A DNA stretch of 64,000 nt, taken from an uncultured Pelagibacteraceae bacterium (lineage in GTDB: Bacteria; Pseudomonadota; Alphaproteobacteria; Pelagibacterales; Pelagibacteraceae). Below are positions 8,074 through 16,464 of the stretch, one piece after another. The number at the start of each line of letters is the position of its first letter. Position 1 is the stretch's first letter. The stretch spans positions 1 through 64,000 of the forward strand of contig CABZJA010000005.1 in the NCBI GenBank assembly GCA_902525935.1, in the 5' to 3' direction. A program made the translations under genes and the position numbers. Under the pieces are notes generated by a model, which worked only from the letters and a program-made list of their open reading frames with translations, was not told where the DNA came from and ran no database searches.

Positions 8074-8643
8074 TTATAAATACGATATAACTTTCTGAGG
8101 ATCAGGTCTTCTTCTTTCGTTTGGTTCATCTTTTTTATGGCCTAAGTAAATAAATCCAGCAATGCGGTCTTTTTTTAAATCTCCACCTAAATATTCAAGC
8201 ATTTTCTCGTTATAGGCATACCATTCTGTTAGCCATTGAGCTGCATACCCCATTGATTGTGCACAAGATAATAAGTTCATACAAACTGCTCCTGATGATA
8301 ATCTCATTTCCCACTCTGGTATTTTTGGGTGTTCTGCAGGTGAGGATATTACAGCTAATACCGCCCCAGCTCTTTGAAGCCTTTTAGATTCAGTCTCTAA
8401 TTGTAATTGTTCAGCTTTAGGATTTAGTCTTTCAAATTCACGAAGAATAATTTCTTCATCAACCATTTTTAATTTTTCGCCAACTATAACTTTTATTTTC
8501 CAAGGGTTAAGAGCACCATGATCTGGCACTCTTATTCCAGCTGCTAAAATTGTTTCTAAATCTTTTTTTGGGATGTTTTCGTTAGACATCATTCTAGCTA
8601 ATACAGATCTTCTTTTTAGATAAAAATTATCACTTGTGCCCAT
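8074..8643 (-). CDS. Nitroreductase family protein (YdjA-like)
   Basis: 189-residue FMN-dependent oxidoreductase of the nitroreductase fold. FMN-phosphate binding Arg residues are in LKRRSV near the start; RVPDHGALNPWKIKV, the GAVCMNLLSCAQSMGYAAQWLT helix and the C-terminal GFIYLG follow the short YdjA subfamily. These enzymes use NAD(P)H to reduce nitro groups or other electron acceptors; the natural substrate is unknown. The gene lies between nrdB (31 bases upstream) and the ABM gene. Confidence 0.85.
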   Translation of the reverse strand: MGTSDNFYLKRRSVLARMMSNENIPKKDLETILAAGIRVPDHGALNPWKIKVIVGEKLKMVDEEIILREFERLNPKAEQLQLETESKRLQRAGAVLAVISSPAEHPKIPEWEMRLSSGAVCMNLLSCAQSMGYAAQWLTEWYAYNEKMLEYLGGDLKKDRIAGFIYLGHKKDEPNERRRPDPQKVISYL

Positions 8644-8674
8644 TCAACTATCTTTCTTCCGCACATGTATTTTA

Positions 8675-9688
8675 TCAACTAAAAGCGTCTATCCAACTAC
8701 CTTGGGTAGAAGCTTTTGAATATTCAGTAGCTCTTCCTTCAAAGAAGTTCATATGCTCTACTGCATTTAACATTGTGTCTAACCAAGTTAGTGGATTTTT
8801 CTTAATATCATAAATTGGCTCTAAACCTAATTGAGACAATCTTCTGTTTCCTATAAATCTTATGTAGTCTTTAACTTCTTGTGCAGTTAAACCTTGCATT
8901 GGACCCATTTCAAAAGCTAAATCAATAAATGCATCTTCATGCTCAATTATTGTTCTGCAAGCTTCATAAAGTTCTTTTTTAAGTTGTGGAGTCCATATTT
9001 CAGGATTTTCTTTAATGAACTCTTTAAAAATTCTTATCATAGAATTACAATGAAGAGTTTCATCTCTTACGGACCAAGTTACTATCTGACCCATTCCTTT
9101 AAGTTTATTATGTCTTGGAAAGTTTAATAAAATTGCAAAACTTGCAAACAATTGAAGGCCTTCAGTAAAAGCACTAAATACAGCTACAGTTTTTGCAATA
9201 TCTTCTTTTGAGTTTACATTAAAGTTTTGCATGTAATCATATTTATCCTTCATCTCTTTATACTTCATGAATGCGGAGTATTCAGACTCTGGCATACCAA
9301 TAGTATCTAATAGATGCGAATAAGCAGCCACATGAACTGTCTCCATAGATGCAAATGCTGTCATCATCATCAAAACTTCAGTTGGTTTAAAAACAGAAGT
9401 GTAATGTCTTAAATAACAGTTGTTAACTTCTACATCAGCTTGAGTAAAAAATCTGAAAATTTGAGTTAGTAAATTTTTTTCAGATTGTGATAAATTTTTT
9501 TGCCAATCTCTGACATCGTCACCTAGTGGAACTTCTTCTGGTAACCAGTGAATTCTTTGTTGAGTTAACCAAGCATCGTAACACCACGGATACCTAAATG
9601 GTTTGTAAACAGGGTTCTCTACTAGTAATCCCATTTTTTTTGGTTCGATAATTTTTTGTTTTGCTTCTTTTAGATTTTCTACTGACAT
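8675..9688 (-). CDS. nrdB: Ribonucleotide reductase class I beta subunit
   Basis: Diiron radical-generating subunit that works with NrdA to make deoxyribonucleotides. Metal ligands are seen in QADVEVNN (Asp/Glu), SMETVH (Glu, His), EGLQLFASF (Glu) and RDETLH (Glu, His). The tyrosine two residues after VHVAA is in the place of the radical tyrosine. I chose the ATG at 9688 (337 residues) over an in-frame GTG at 9697 because GAGGAG (9697-9702) lies eight bases before the ATG. The start overlaps the nrdA stop by ten bases, so translation is coupled. Confidence 0.95.
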   Translation of the reverse strand: MSVENLKEAKQKIIEPKKMGLLVENPVYKPFRYPWCYDAWLTQQRIHWLPEEVPLGDDVRDWQKNLSQSEKNLLTQIFRFFTQADVEVNNCYLRHYTSVFKPTEVLMMMTAFASMETVHVAAYSHLLDTIGMPESEYSAFMKYKEMKDKYDYMQNFNVNSKEDIAKTVAVFSAFTEGLQLFASFAILLNFPRHNKLKGMGQIVTWSVRDETLHCNSMIRIFKEFIKENPEIWTPQLKKELYEACRTIIEHEDAFIDLAFEMGPMQGLTAQEVKDYIRFIGNRRLSQLGLEPIYDIKKNPLTWLDTMLNAVEHMNFFEGRATEYSKASTQGSWIDAFS

Positions 9689-11616
9689 GATAAACACTCC
9701 TCGTATTCTGGTTGTTGATTTTCTTGTTTTTTTGATTTGTAAACATTTGTAGTTACATCTGTTGAACTTGCATCGTTTACATTTTCCGCTCTTTGTATTG
9801 ATTTAGATCTGCAGTAATAAAGACTCTTCAAACCTTTTTTCCATGCTTGGAAATGAATTTGGTGCAAGTCTCTTTTGTGAATGTCTGCAGGTATAAATAT
9901 ATTTATTGATTGTGCTTGTGAAATATGAGGTGTTCTATCAGCACCCAATTCTACAATCCATTTCTGATCTAGCTCAAAAGCTGTTTTAAATACGTCTTTT
10001 TCCTGTTGTGTTAAGAAATCAAGATGCGAAACGGAGCCTTGGTTAGTAGTAATAGAAGACCAAGTTTCATCGTCATTTTTACCATGAGTCTCTAACAGTT
10101 TACTTAAATACTTATTTCTTACATTAAATGATCCAGATAATGTTTTGTGTGTATAACTGTTTGCAGCTATTGGTTCAATTCCTGGAGATGTTCCTCCACA
10201 AATGATTGAAATTGAAGCGGTAGGAGCTATAGCAGTTTTATTTGAAAATCTTTCATTAATTCCATAGTCTGCAGCATCTGGGCATGCACCTCTTTCATCA
10301 GCTAAATCTTTTGATGACTGATCAACTTGTTTTTGAATATTTTCAAATATTTTTTTATTCCAAACTTTGCTCATTACAGACTCGAATGGGATCATTTTTT
10401 GTTGGAAAAATGAATGCAGACCCATTACACCTAAACCCACACTTCTTTCTTTTAAAGCTGCATAAGTTGCATCACTAAAAGACTCTGGTGCTTTTTCAAT
10501 AAAATCAGTTAATACATTGTCAAGAAATCTCATTACATCTGGTATAAAACTTTCGTCATCTTTCCACTCATCATATGTTTCAAGATTTAAAGATGATAAA
10601 CAACAAACTGCTGTTCGATCTCTGCCATCTTTATCAATACCTGTTGGTAAAGTAATTTCGCTACACAGATTTGAGGTTTTTACGGTTAAGCCTGCAAGTT
10701 TATGGTGTTGTGGTATCATTCTATTAACCGTATCAATAAAAACAATATATGGCTCTCCAGTTTCAATTCTTGCAGTTAATAATCTAATCCATAAGTTTCT
10801 TGCTGAAACTGTTGATTGAACAGATTGATCTTTTGGACTTTTTAGTGCCCATTGTTCATCTAATTCTACTGCACGCATAAATGCATCTGATACTAATACT
10901 CCGTGATGAAGGTTTAAAGATCTTCTATTCGGATCACCACCTGTTGGTCTTCTCATTTCAATGAATTCCTCAATTTCAGGATGATCAATTGGAAGATAAC
11001 ATGCTGCCGATCCTCTTCTCAAAGAACCTTGGCTGATTGCCATAGTTAATGAGTCCATAACTTTAATGAAAGGAATTATTCCTGAAGTTTTACCAACTCT
11101 ACCAATTTTCTCACCAATAGATCTTAAATTTCCCCAATAACTTCCAATACCTCCACCTTTTGCAGCAAGCCAGACGTTTTCACTCCAAAGATCTAATATT
11201 CCATTTAAACTATCACCTGCTTCGTTTAAAAAACATGAAATCGGTAATCCTCTTTTTGTTCCACCGTTTGATAAAACGGGAGTTGCTGGCATAAACCAAA
11301 GGTTACTTATATAATTATAAAGTCTTTGTGCATGTAAGTTGTCGTCTGCATAATGACTTGCTACTCTAGCAAATAAGTCCTGGAATGACTCGTTTTCACC
11401 AAGATATCTATCACTTAATGTTGCTCTACCAAAATCAGTTAGTTTGTCATCTTTTGATCTATCAATTTTGATAGTGATACCTTTTGAATTTTGAAATAAT
11501 TCTGTGTTATTATTTAAAGAAAATAAATCTGGTCTTTTGTCTTTATTGCTGATGTTTTCCGCTGGTTTAAAATCAGAGACAGCTTTCCTGATTGCCTGAG
11601 ACAATATTTTGTTCAT
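9679..11616 (-). CDS. nrdA: Ribonucleotide reductase class I alpha subunit without an ATP cone
   Basis: Catalytic subunit, 645 residues against about 760 in E. coli. The reducing and radical cysteines are present: Cys128 in PISCFLNEAGDS, Cys318 in SNLCSEI and Cys338 in AVCCLSSLNL, and the C-terminal thiol pair is ECLSCQ. The specificity-site region GGGIGSYWGNLRSIG is intact. The first 100 residues show no ATP-cone motif, so the allosteric on/off site seems absent. The short form with a CLSCQ tail is usual in alphaproteobacteria. The promoter lies in the 161-base spacer to the divergent phosphohexomutase gene. Confidence 0.95.
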   Translation of the reverse strand: MNKILSQAIRKAVSDFKPAENISNKDKRPDLFSLNNNTELFQNSKGITIKIDRSKDDKLTDFGRATLSDRYLGENESFQDLFARVASHYADDNLHAQRLYNYISNLWFMPATPVLSNGGTKRGLPISCFLNEAGDSLNGILDLWSENVWLAAKGGGIGSYWGNLRSIGEKIGRVGKTSGIIPFIKVMDSLTMAISQGSLRRGSAACYLPIDHPEIEEFIEMRRPTGGDPNRRSLNLHHGVLVSDAFMRAVELDEQWALKSPKDQSVQSTVSARNLWIRLLTARIETGEPYIVFIDTVNRMIPQHHKLAGLTVKTSNLCSEITLPTGIDKDGRDRTAVCCLSSLNLETYDEWKDDESFIPDVMRFLDNVLTDFIEKAPESFSDATYAALKERSVGLGVMGLHSFFQQKMIPFESVMSKVWNKKIFENIQKQVDQSSKDLADERGACPDAADYGINERFSNKTAIAPTASISIICGGTSPGIEPIAANSYTHKTLSGSFNVRNKYLSKLLETHGKNDDETWSSITTNQGSVSHLDFLTQQEKDVFKTAFELDQKWIVELGADRTPHISQAQSINIFIPADIHKRDLHQIHFQAWKKGLKSLYYCRSKSIQRAENVNDASSTDVTTNVYKSKKQENQQPEYEECLSCQ

Positions 11617-11646
11617 TAAACTCCCTTTTTTTCTTTATACTAAAAA

Positions 11647-11665
11647 ATCTAGTAAATAACTAGAT
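11647..11665. promoter_or_regulatory. Inverted repeat upstream of nrdA
   Basis: ATCTAGT-AAATA-ACTAGAT is a perfect seven-base inverted repeat about 30 bases before the nrdA start, in the spacer shared with the divergent phosphohexomutase gene. It could be an operator or a 5' leader hairpin of the nrdAB message. It does not match the NrdR box consensus well, so no regulator is named. Confidence 0.45.
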
Positions 11666-11777
11666 GTAGTGTGTAGATTTACCTAATATACTATATAAAA
11701 TGTAAATCAATAGAACATTTATAGAACTTTAGGAAAATTTATCAATAAAAATTTTAAAAAAATGTACATATATCCAC

Positions 11778-13232
11778 ATGAATAATTCAGTAAAAATTGA
11801 TCCTTATGGCTTTCGTGAATATGACGCAAGATGGATATACGAAAAAGACATTGATGATGGAGGACTCGATTCATTAGGAAAAGGTCTTGGCTCGCAAATA
11901 ATAAAACACACACAAAAAAATAACCCAAGAGTTGTAGTAGGACATGATTACAGATCTTATAGCGAGCATATCAAAAAATATTTGATTAAAGGTCTGATTT
12001 CAACAGGGTGTAATGTTGAAGACATAGGTTTGTCATTATCTCCGATGGTTTATTTTGCCCAATTTAATTTAGAGTCTGATGCAATAGCAATGGTAACAGC
12101 CAGTCATAATGAAAATGGTTGGACAGGTGTAAAAATGGGTATCAAAAAAGGCCTAACTCATGCACCAGAAGAAATGAAAGAGTTAAAAGAAATCACTTTA
12201 AATCAGAGTTTTGTGAAAGGTGAAGGAAATTTGAAAATAATAGATGGTTTTAAAAATATTTATAAAAATGATTTGATTAATAAAAATCGAATAAAGAAAA
12301 AAATTAAAGCAGTGGTTGCATGTGGAAATGGAACTGCAGGCATTTTTGCTCCAGATATATTAAGAGGAATAGGTTGTGAGGTGATTGAGATGGATTGTGA
12401 ATTAGATTGGACATTTCCAAAATACAACCCAAATCCTGAGGATTTAGAGATGCTACATGCTATATCAAAATCAGTTATAGAAAATAATGCTGACATTGGT
12501 TTTGGCTTTGATGGTGATGGGGATAGAGTGGGAGTAATAGACAATAATGGTAACGAAATTTTCTCGGATAAAATTGGGCTTTTGATTGCAAGAAACTTAT
12601 CTAAAGATCATAAAAATAGTAAATTTGTTGTCGATGTTAAATCTACCGGGCTTTATTCAAAGGATGAGGTTTTAAAGGAAAATAATTGTAAAACTATTTA
12701 TTGGAAGACAGGACATTCTCACATCAAAAGAAAAGTGAATTTAGATAAAGCATTAGCTGGATTTGAAAAAAGCGGTCATTTCTTTTTTAATGAACCTCTT
12801 GGATATGGATATGATGATGGAATTAACTCAGCAATACAAGTGTGCAAATTATTAGAGAGAAATGATAAACAAATTAGTAATATTCTTAAAGATTTACCAA
12901 TAACTTTCCAAAGTCCAACAATGGGTCCTTTTTGTAAAGATAGCGAAAAATATGGTGTTGTTGATGATATGATTAAAAGAATAAAAGAATTAAAAGAACA
13001 AAAATTTAAAATAGATGATCAAGTAATAAATGATGTGCTTACAGTTAATGGTGTAAGATTCTCTTTTGAAGATGGATCTTGGGGCTTAATACGAGCATCT
13101 TCAAATAAGCCTTCATTAGTAATTGTTACAGAAAGTCCAACTTCGGATTTGAGAAAAAAGAAAATATTTGACTTTATTGATGGGCTTCTCCAGCAAACCG
13201 GCAAGGTTGGGGATTACGATCAAAAAATTTAA
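11778..13232 (+). CDS. Phosphomannomutase/phosphoglucomutase
   Basis: Alpha-D-phosphohexomutase of 484 residues that interconverts 1- and 6-phosphates of mannose or glucose for nucleotide-sugar and envelope polysaccharide synthesis. The phosphoserine loop TASHNENGWTG places the active serine at 109, the metal loop FDGDGDR gives Asp245, 247 and 249, and a substrate loop GFEKSGHFFF is in domain 3. The start MNNSVKIDPYGFREYD fits the AlgC/ManB group. It is transcribed alone, divergently from nrdA, and its 3' spacer holds the structured-RNA candidate at 13287. Confidence 0.9.
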   Translation: MNNSVKIDPYGFREYDARWIYEKDIDDGGLDSLGKGLGSQIIKHTQKNNPRVVVGHDYRSYSEHIKKYLIKGLISTGCNVEDIGLSLSPMVYFAQFNLESDAIAMVTASHNENGWTGVKMGIKKGLTHAPEEMKELKEITLNQSFVKGEGNLKIIDGFKNIYKNDLINKNRIKKKIKAVVACGNGTAGIFAPDILRGIGCEVIEMDCELDWTFPKYNPNPEDLEMLHAISKSVIENNADIGFGFDGDGDRVGVIDNNGNEIFSDKIGLLIARNLSKDHKNSKFVVDVKSTGLYSKDEVLKENNCKTIYWKTGHSHIKRKVNLDKALAGFEKSGHFFFNEPLGYGYDDGINSAIQVCKLLERNDKQISNILKDLPITFQSPTMGPFCKDSEKYGVVDDMIKRIKELKEQKFKIDDQVINDVLTVNGVRFSFEDGSWGLIRASSNKPSLVIVTESPTSDLRKKKIFDFIDGLLQQTGKVGDYDQKI

Positions 13233-13273
13233 GTTTCAACTAAAAAGAGTTAAAAAGATTTGAGAGAATCGAT

Positions 13274-13279
13274 TATAAT
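13274..13279 (+). promoter_or_regulatory. Candidate -10 box TATAAT before the structured element
   Basis: A perfect TATAAT lies seven bases before G13287, the first base of the structured element, which is the usual distance from -10 to transcription start. No good -35 hexamer is seen about 17 bases upstream, so this is suggestive only; TATAAT also arises by chance in AT-rich DNA. Confidence 0.3.
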
Positions 13280-13286
13280 AATAATT

Positions 13287-13322
13287 GAGGTGGCGGAGGG
13301 AGACTGAAACCACCTCGTCTCC
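13287..13322 (+). ncRNA. Structured RNA candidate with two interleaved stems
   Basis: Stem 1 pairs GAGGTGG (13287-13293) with CCACCTC (13310-13316). Stem 2 pairs GGAGAC (13299-13304) with GTCTCC (13317-13322). All pairs are Watson-Crick, and the order 1-2-1'-2' makes the stems either a pseudoknot or two competing hairpins. The region is far richer in G and C than its surroundings. It lies between the stops of converging genes and touches the stop codon of the TauE-like gene. It may be a bidirectional terminator, a processed 3' UTR or a small RNA. It does not fold as a tRNA. Confidence 0.45.
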
Positions 13323-14155
13323 TAAGTAACCAAAAATCTATACAAAAATAAGGTCCCAATTACATATAAAAATATACCAAAAAGTCTTTGGGTTTTCATT
13401 CTATCAAGGTTTTGAACTGTTTTAGCTCCTATTCTAGCCATAACAGTTGTCACTGGCACAAATATTAGGAATGCAGGTATATTTATAAAACCAATACTTA
13501 AAGGTATGTCTGCTTTTAACATCATCCCAGACATAAAAAAACCAATTGAACCAAATAAAGCTATTACAAAACCAATAGCAGCCGAACTTCCTATTGCTAA
13601 ATTTATAGGATAACCAAAGTATCTTAATATTGGCACATTCATCATAGCACCAGTTATACCCATTGGAGCTGAAATTAATCCTGATAGAAAACCAAATATT
13701 ATTCTAGGAAAAATATTAAATTTTTTTTTTATTTTTTTTGATTTTTCACTTTGTAATAACAGGTATGCACCGAAAAAGAACACGACAGCTGAAAAAAAAA
13801 ATAACAATGTTTTTGTATTCATTAATGCTGCCATCAAGGTTCCTGTAAAAACTCCTATAATGACAAACGTTCCATAATTTTTAATTATATTAAAATCTAC
13901 AGCTTTATATTTTCTGTGCGTTAATACAGATACTGTTGATGTTAAAATTGTAATAGAGAATGCAGTTCCTACAGATAAATGCATTAAATAATCTTTATCA
14001 ACATTAAATGTTTCAAATACAAAAAATAAAAATGGAACAGATATAAGGCCACCACCTATTCCAAAAAACCCTGCAAAAAAACCAACCGGAACTGCTGCAG
14101 CCATCATCAAGAAAATAAAATAAATATTATTAATCTCTAAAAGAGTGTTATTCAA
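13322..14155 (-). CDS. TauE/SafE family sulfite/anion exporter-like membrane protein
   Basis: 277-residue integral membrane protein with about eight helices in two repeats. The glycine-rich motif GFFAGFFGIGGGLISVPFL in the first repeat and LSGLISAPMGITGAMMNVPIL in the second are TauE/SafE (old DUF81) signatures. Relatives export sulfite, sulfoacetate or other organic anions, or take up sulfur compounds. It is the last gene of the malonate-type operon and overlaps dusA by eight bases; a carboxylate substrate is possible from context. Confidence 0.82.
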   Translation of the reverse strand: MNNTLLEINNIYFIFLMMAAAVPVGFFAGFFGIGGGLISVPFLFFVFETFNVDKDYLMHLSVGTAFSITILTSTVSVLTHRKYKAVDFNIIKNYGTFVIIGVFTGTLMAALMNTKTLLFFFSAVVFFFGAYLLLQSEKSKKIKKKFNIFPRIIFGFLSGLISAPMGITGAMMNVPILRYFGYPINLAIGSSAAIGFVIALFGSIGFFMSGMMLKADIPLSIGFINIPAFLIFVPVTTVMARIGAKTVQNLDRMKTQRLFGIFLYVIGTLFLYRFLVT

Positions 14156-15149
14156 TTTGACCTGCCGATAAGGTCTGTGGATATAGTTTTACTTTATCCA
14201 TAAAGTGATCAATTTTTTTTATATCGGCATCTCTCACACACATATTTTCACTCAAATATCTTTTCCAAAAACTTGAACCTGTTTGTCCATGAAATAATCC
14301 AAGTGTGTGTCTCATAATTTGATTTAATCTTGTTCCTTTTTTTATTTGTTCTCTTACATATTCAATTAATTGTTTAACAACTTCTTGCCTTGTTAAAATA
14401 TCCTCATTATTAAAAATTTGTTTTTCAATATCAGCTAACATATATGGCGATTGATATATTGATCTACCTATCATAACTCCATCAACATTCTTTAAATGAT
14501 CGTTAATTTGATCTGTTGAAGTTATTCCTCCATTAATTATTATTTCCAAATTTTTGAAATCTTTTTTTAATTTATTTACATATTCATATTTTAGTGGAGG
14601 TATATTTAAATTTTGTTTTGGAGTAAATTTTCCTAACATTGCTTTTCTTGCATGTATTATGAATGTTTTAACACCTGTATCTTTTAGAGTATTAATGAAA
14701 TTATATAAATTTTCATATTGATCAACGTTGTCGTAACCAATCCTTGTCTTAACAGTTACTGGTAATGATGTTTTTGATATCATGTGACTTAAACAATCAG
14801 CTACTAGATTGGGCTCTTGTATTAAGCATGCTCCAAATCTATTTTTTTGAACTTTTTTACTTGGACATCCTAGGTTTAAGTTTATTTCATCATAACCAAA
14901 TTCCTCACCCAAATAAGCTGCATTTGCTAACAATTTTGGAGATGATCCCCCCAACTGCAAGGCCACAGGTTTTTCTCTCATATCAAAATCTAGTAGTTTC
15001 TTCTTATCCCCTCTATCAATAGCTTCTGATACAATCATTTCAGTATATAAAAGGACGTTCTTACTGATTAATCTTAAAAAAAATCTCTCGTGCTTATCTG
15101 TGCAATCCATCATTGGTGCAACAGAAACAGTTCTATTTAATTTACACAT
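14148..15149 (-). CDS. dusA: tRNA-dihydrouridine synthase A
   Basis: FMN/NADPH enzyme that reduces uridines in the tRNA D-loop. Seen are SVAPMMDCTDKHERFF at the N-terminus (DusA type), INLNLGCPSKKV, the catalytic cysteine in RFGACLI, IIHARKAMLGKFTPKQN, and IINGGITSTDQI in the TIM barrel. Length 333 is normal. The ATG overlaps the malonyl-CoA decarboxylase stop by eight bases (ATGTGTAA), so a tRNA-modification gene is translationally tied to a carbon-use operon, probably a by-product of compaction. Confidence 0.95.
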   Translation of the reverse strand: MCKLNRTVSVAPMMDCTDKHERFFLRLISKNVLLYTEMIVSEAIDRGDKKKLLDFDMREKPVALQLGGSSPKLLANAAYLGEEFGYDEINLNLGCPSKKVQKNRFGACLIQEPNLVADCLSHMISKTSLPVTVKTRIGYDNVDQYENLYNFINTLKDTGVKTFIIHARKAMLGKFTPKQNLNIPPLKYEYVNKLKKDFKNLEIIINGGITSTDQINDHLKNVDGVMIGRSIYQSPYMLADIEKQIFNNEDILTRQEVVKQLIEYVREQIKKGTRLNQIMRHTLGLFHGQTGSSFWKRYLSENMCVRDADIKKIDHFMDKVKLYPQTLSAGQIE

Positions 15150-16449
15150 ATTTTTTTAATTTGCTCGATAAATTTATTTTTTTATCGTTTACATATTCTT
15201 GATGATTTTGCTCAATTTTTGATAACTCGTATTTATAATTAACCATCACTCCAAATGATCTTTTAAAACCTACATCAGATACATTAGCATTTATTACCAC
15301 ATCATCGATTTCTGCCCCATTGTTTAAATGAAACCTGCATACATCATTTACTGGAAAGCCTAATTTATTTTTTTGTATTGCTAAATAATTCAGTGCTACT
15401 TTTACAATTAAATCTTTATTATCAATAAATTTTCTATCACCTATTTTTAGTCCTAACGATTTCAAAAACTCAACTTTAGGAAAATTTTCTTTTTTCACAA
15501 TTTCGCCTAATGTTTCATTATCTAAAGACTTGACCCAATCAGCAAAACCTATCATTGGGGAAAGTGTTCCAAAATTTTTAACATCAGGTAATTCTTCTTG
15601 TAGCTCGTACACTACCCTTTTTATCAAAAAATTTCCTAATGTGACCCGGGATAAACCTTCTTGACAGTTGCTAATAGAGTAAAATGTTGCAGTATCGTAA
15701 TTTTCTTTTTTTTCGTTATTTGGTCGTGTTAGTTCTTGGATAGATTTTGCCAAACCTTTTGTTAAAGCTATTTCAACAAATATAATTGGTTCCTCATCTA
15801 AGGCAGGATGAAAATAAGCAAAAAATCTTCTATTTTCCCCGAGTCTAATTTTTAATTCATTCATATCTTTCATTGAATGAACTTTTTCATATTTTAATAA
15901 CTTTTCTAATATAGCAGCTTTGGTGTCCCAAGTTATTTTTCTTAATTTCAAAAATCCTGGATTAAACCAATTTTTAAAGATATCTATCAGATCGTAATCT
16001 AAATCTTTTAATTCAGGATTTTTTATTAAAAAGCTTTGTAAATCCTCTCTCAAAGAGACTATTTCAGGTGTTCCGTTTGGAGCCATATTTAATCTTTTAA
16101 AGAGTTCTTTACGTTTACCTGACGATACTCTTGATAAATTTAAAATTGATCTACTGCTTTTATTCTGACTGTAATCCTTAATTGCCTCATCTACATTTTC
16201 AGGATTAGGCTTATATTTTTCGTTAACCTTCAAAAGAAATTTTAATTTTTCTTCTTCAGATAAGTTATGATATCTGAACAATACGTCTCTAGCTAAAGTA
16301 ATTCCAAAAGCAGCACCTTTAGACGAAAGTAAATCTTCGCAAAGTTCTATTAATTCACTTTTTTTGGTGAACTTAGTGATAGACTTCTTTTCTAATATTC
16401 TTTGGCCTGCATCTGCAATAGTCTCAAAAATTCTTTTTATATTTAACAT
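15142..16449 (-). CDS. matA: Malonyl-CoA decarboxylase
   Basis: Decarboxylates malonyl-CoA to acetyl-CoA. The 435-residue protein has the N-terminal helical domain and the GNAT-like catalytic domain of the MlyCD family; the signature FYSISNCQEGLSRVTLGNF is followed by FGTLSPMIGF and CRFHLNNGAEID, which carry the catalytic Ser and His. It lies 15 bases downstream of the TRAP permease gene dctM. Together with the CoA-transferase divergent from dctP this makes a coherent malonate route. Confidence 0.93.
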   Translation of the reverse strand: MLNIKRIFETIADAGQRILEKKSITKFTKKSELIELCEDLLSSKGAAFGITLARDVLFRYHNLSEEEKLKFLLKVNEKYKPNPENVDEAIKDYSQNKSSRSILNLSRVSSGKRKELFKRLNMAPNGTPEIVSLREDLQSFLIKNPELKDLDYDLIDIFKNWFNPGFLKLRKITWDTKAAILEKLLKYEKVHSMKDMNELKIRLGENRRFFAYFHPALDEEPIIFVEIALTKGLAKSIQELTRPNNEKKENYDTATFYSISNCQEGLSRVTLGNFLIKRVVYELQEELPDVKNFGTLSPMIGFADWVKSLDNETLGEIVKKENFPKVEFLKSLGLKIGDRKFIDNKDLIVKVALNYLAIQKNKLGFPVNDVCRFHLNNGAEIDDVVINANVSDVGFKRSFGVMVNYKYELSKIEQNHQEYVNDKKINLSSKLKKYV

Positions 16450-16464
16450 GGTGCTTTTTATATA

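Noticed and set aside
9689-9697. GTG at 9697 as nrdB start
   Set aside because: The GAGGAG sequence overlaps this codon's first base and is correctly spaced only for the ATG at 9688.
11647-11697. NrdR boxes in front of nrdA
   Set aside because: ACACACTACATCTAGT and neighbours match the NrdR consensus at too few positions; only the inverted repeat is reported.
13287-13322. The structured element read on the minus strand resembles a tRNA 3' end (TCCCTCCGCCACC)
   Set aside because: The T-stem complement is absent, there is no anticodon arm, and no room for a cloverleaf or for a tmRNA between the flanking genes.
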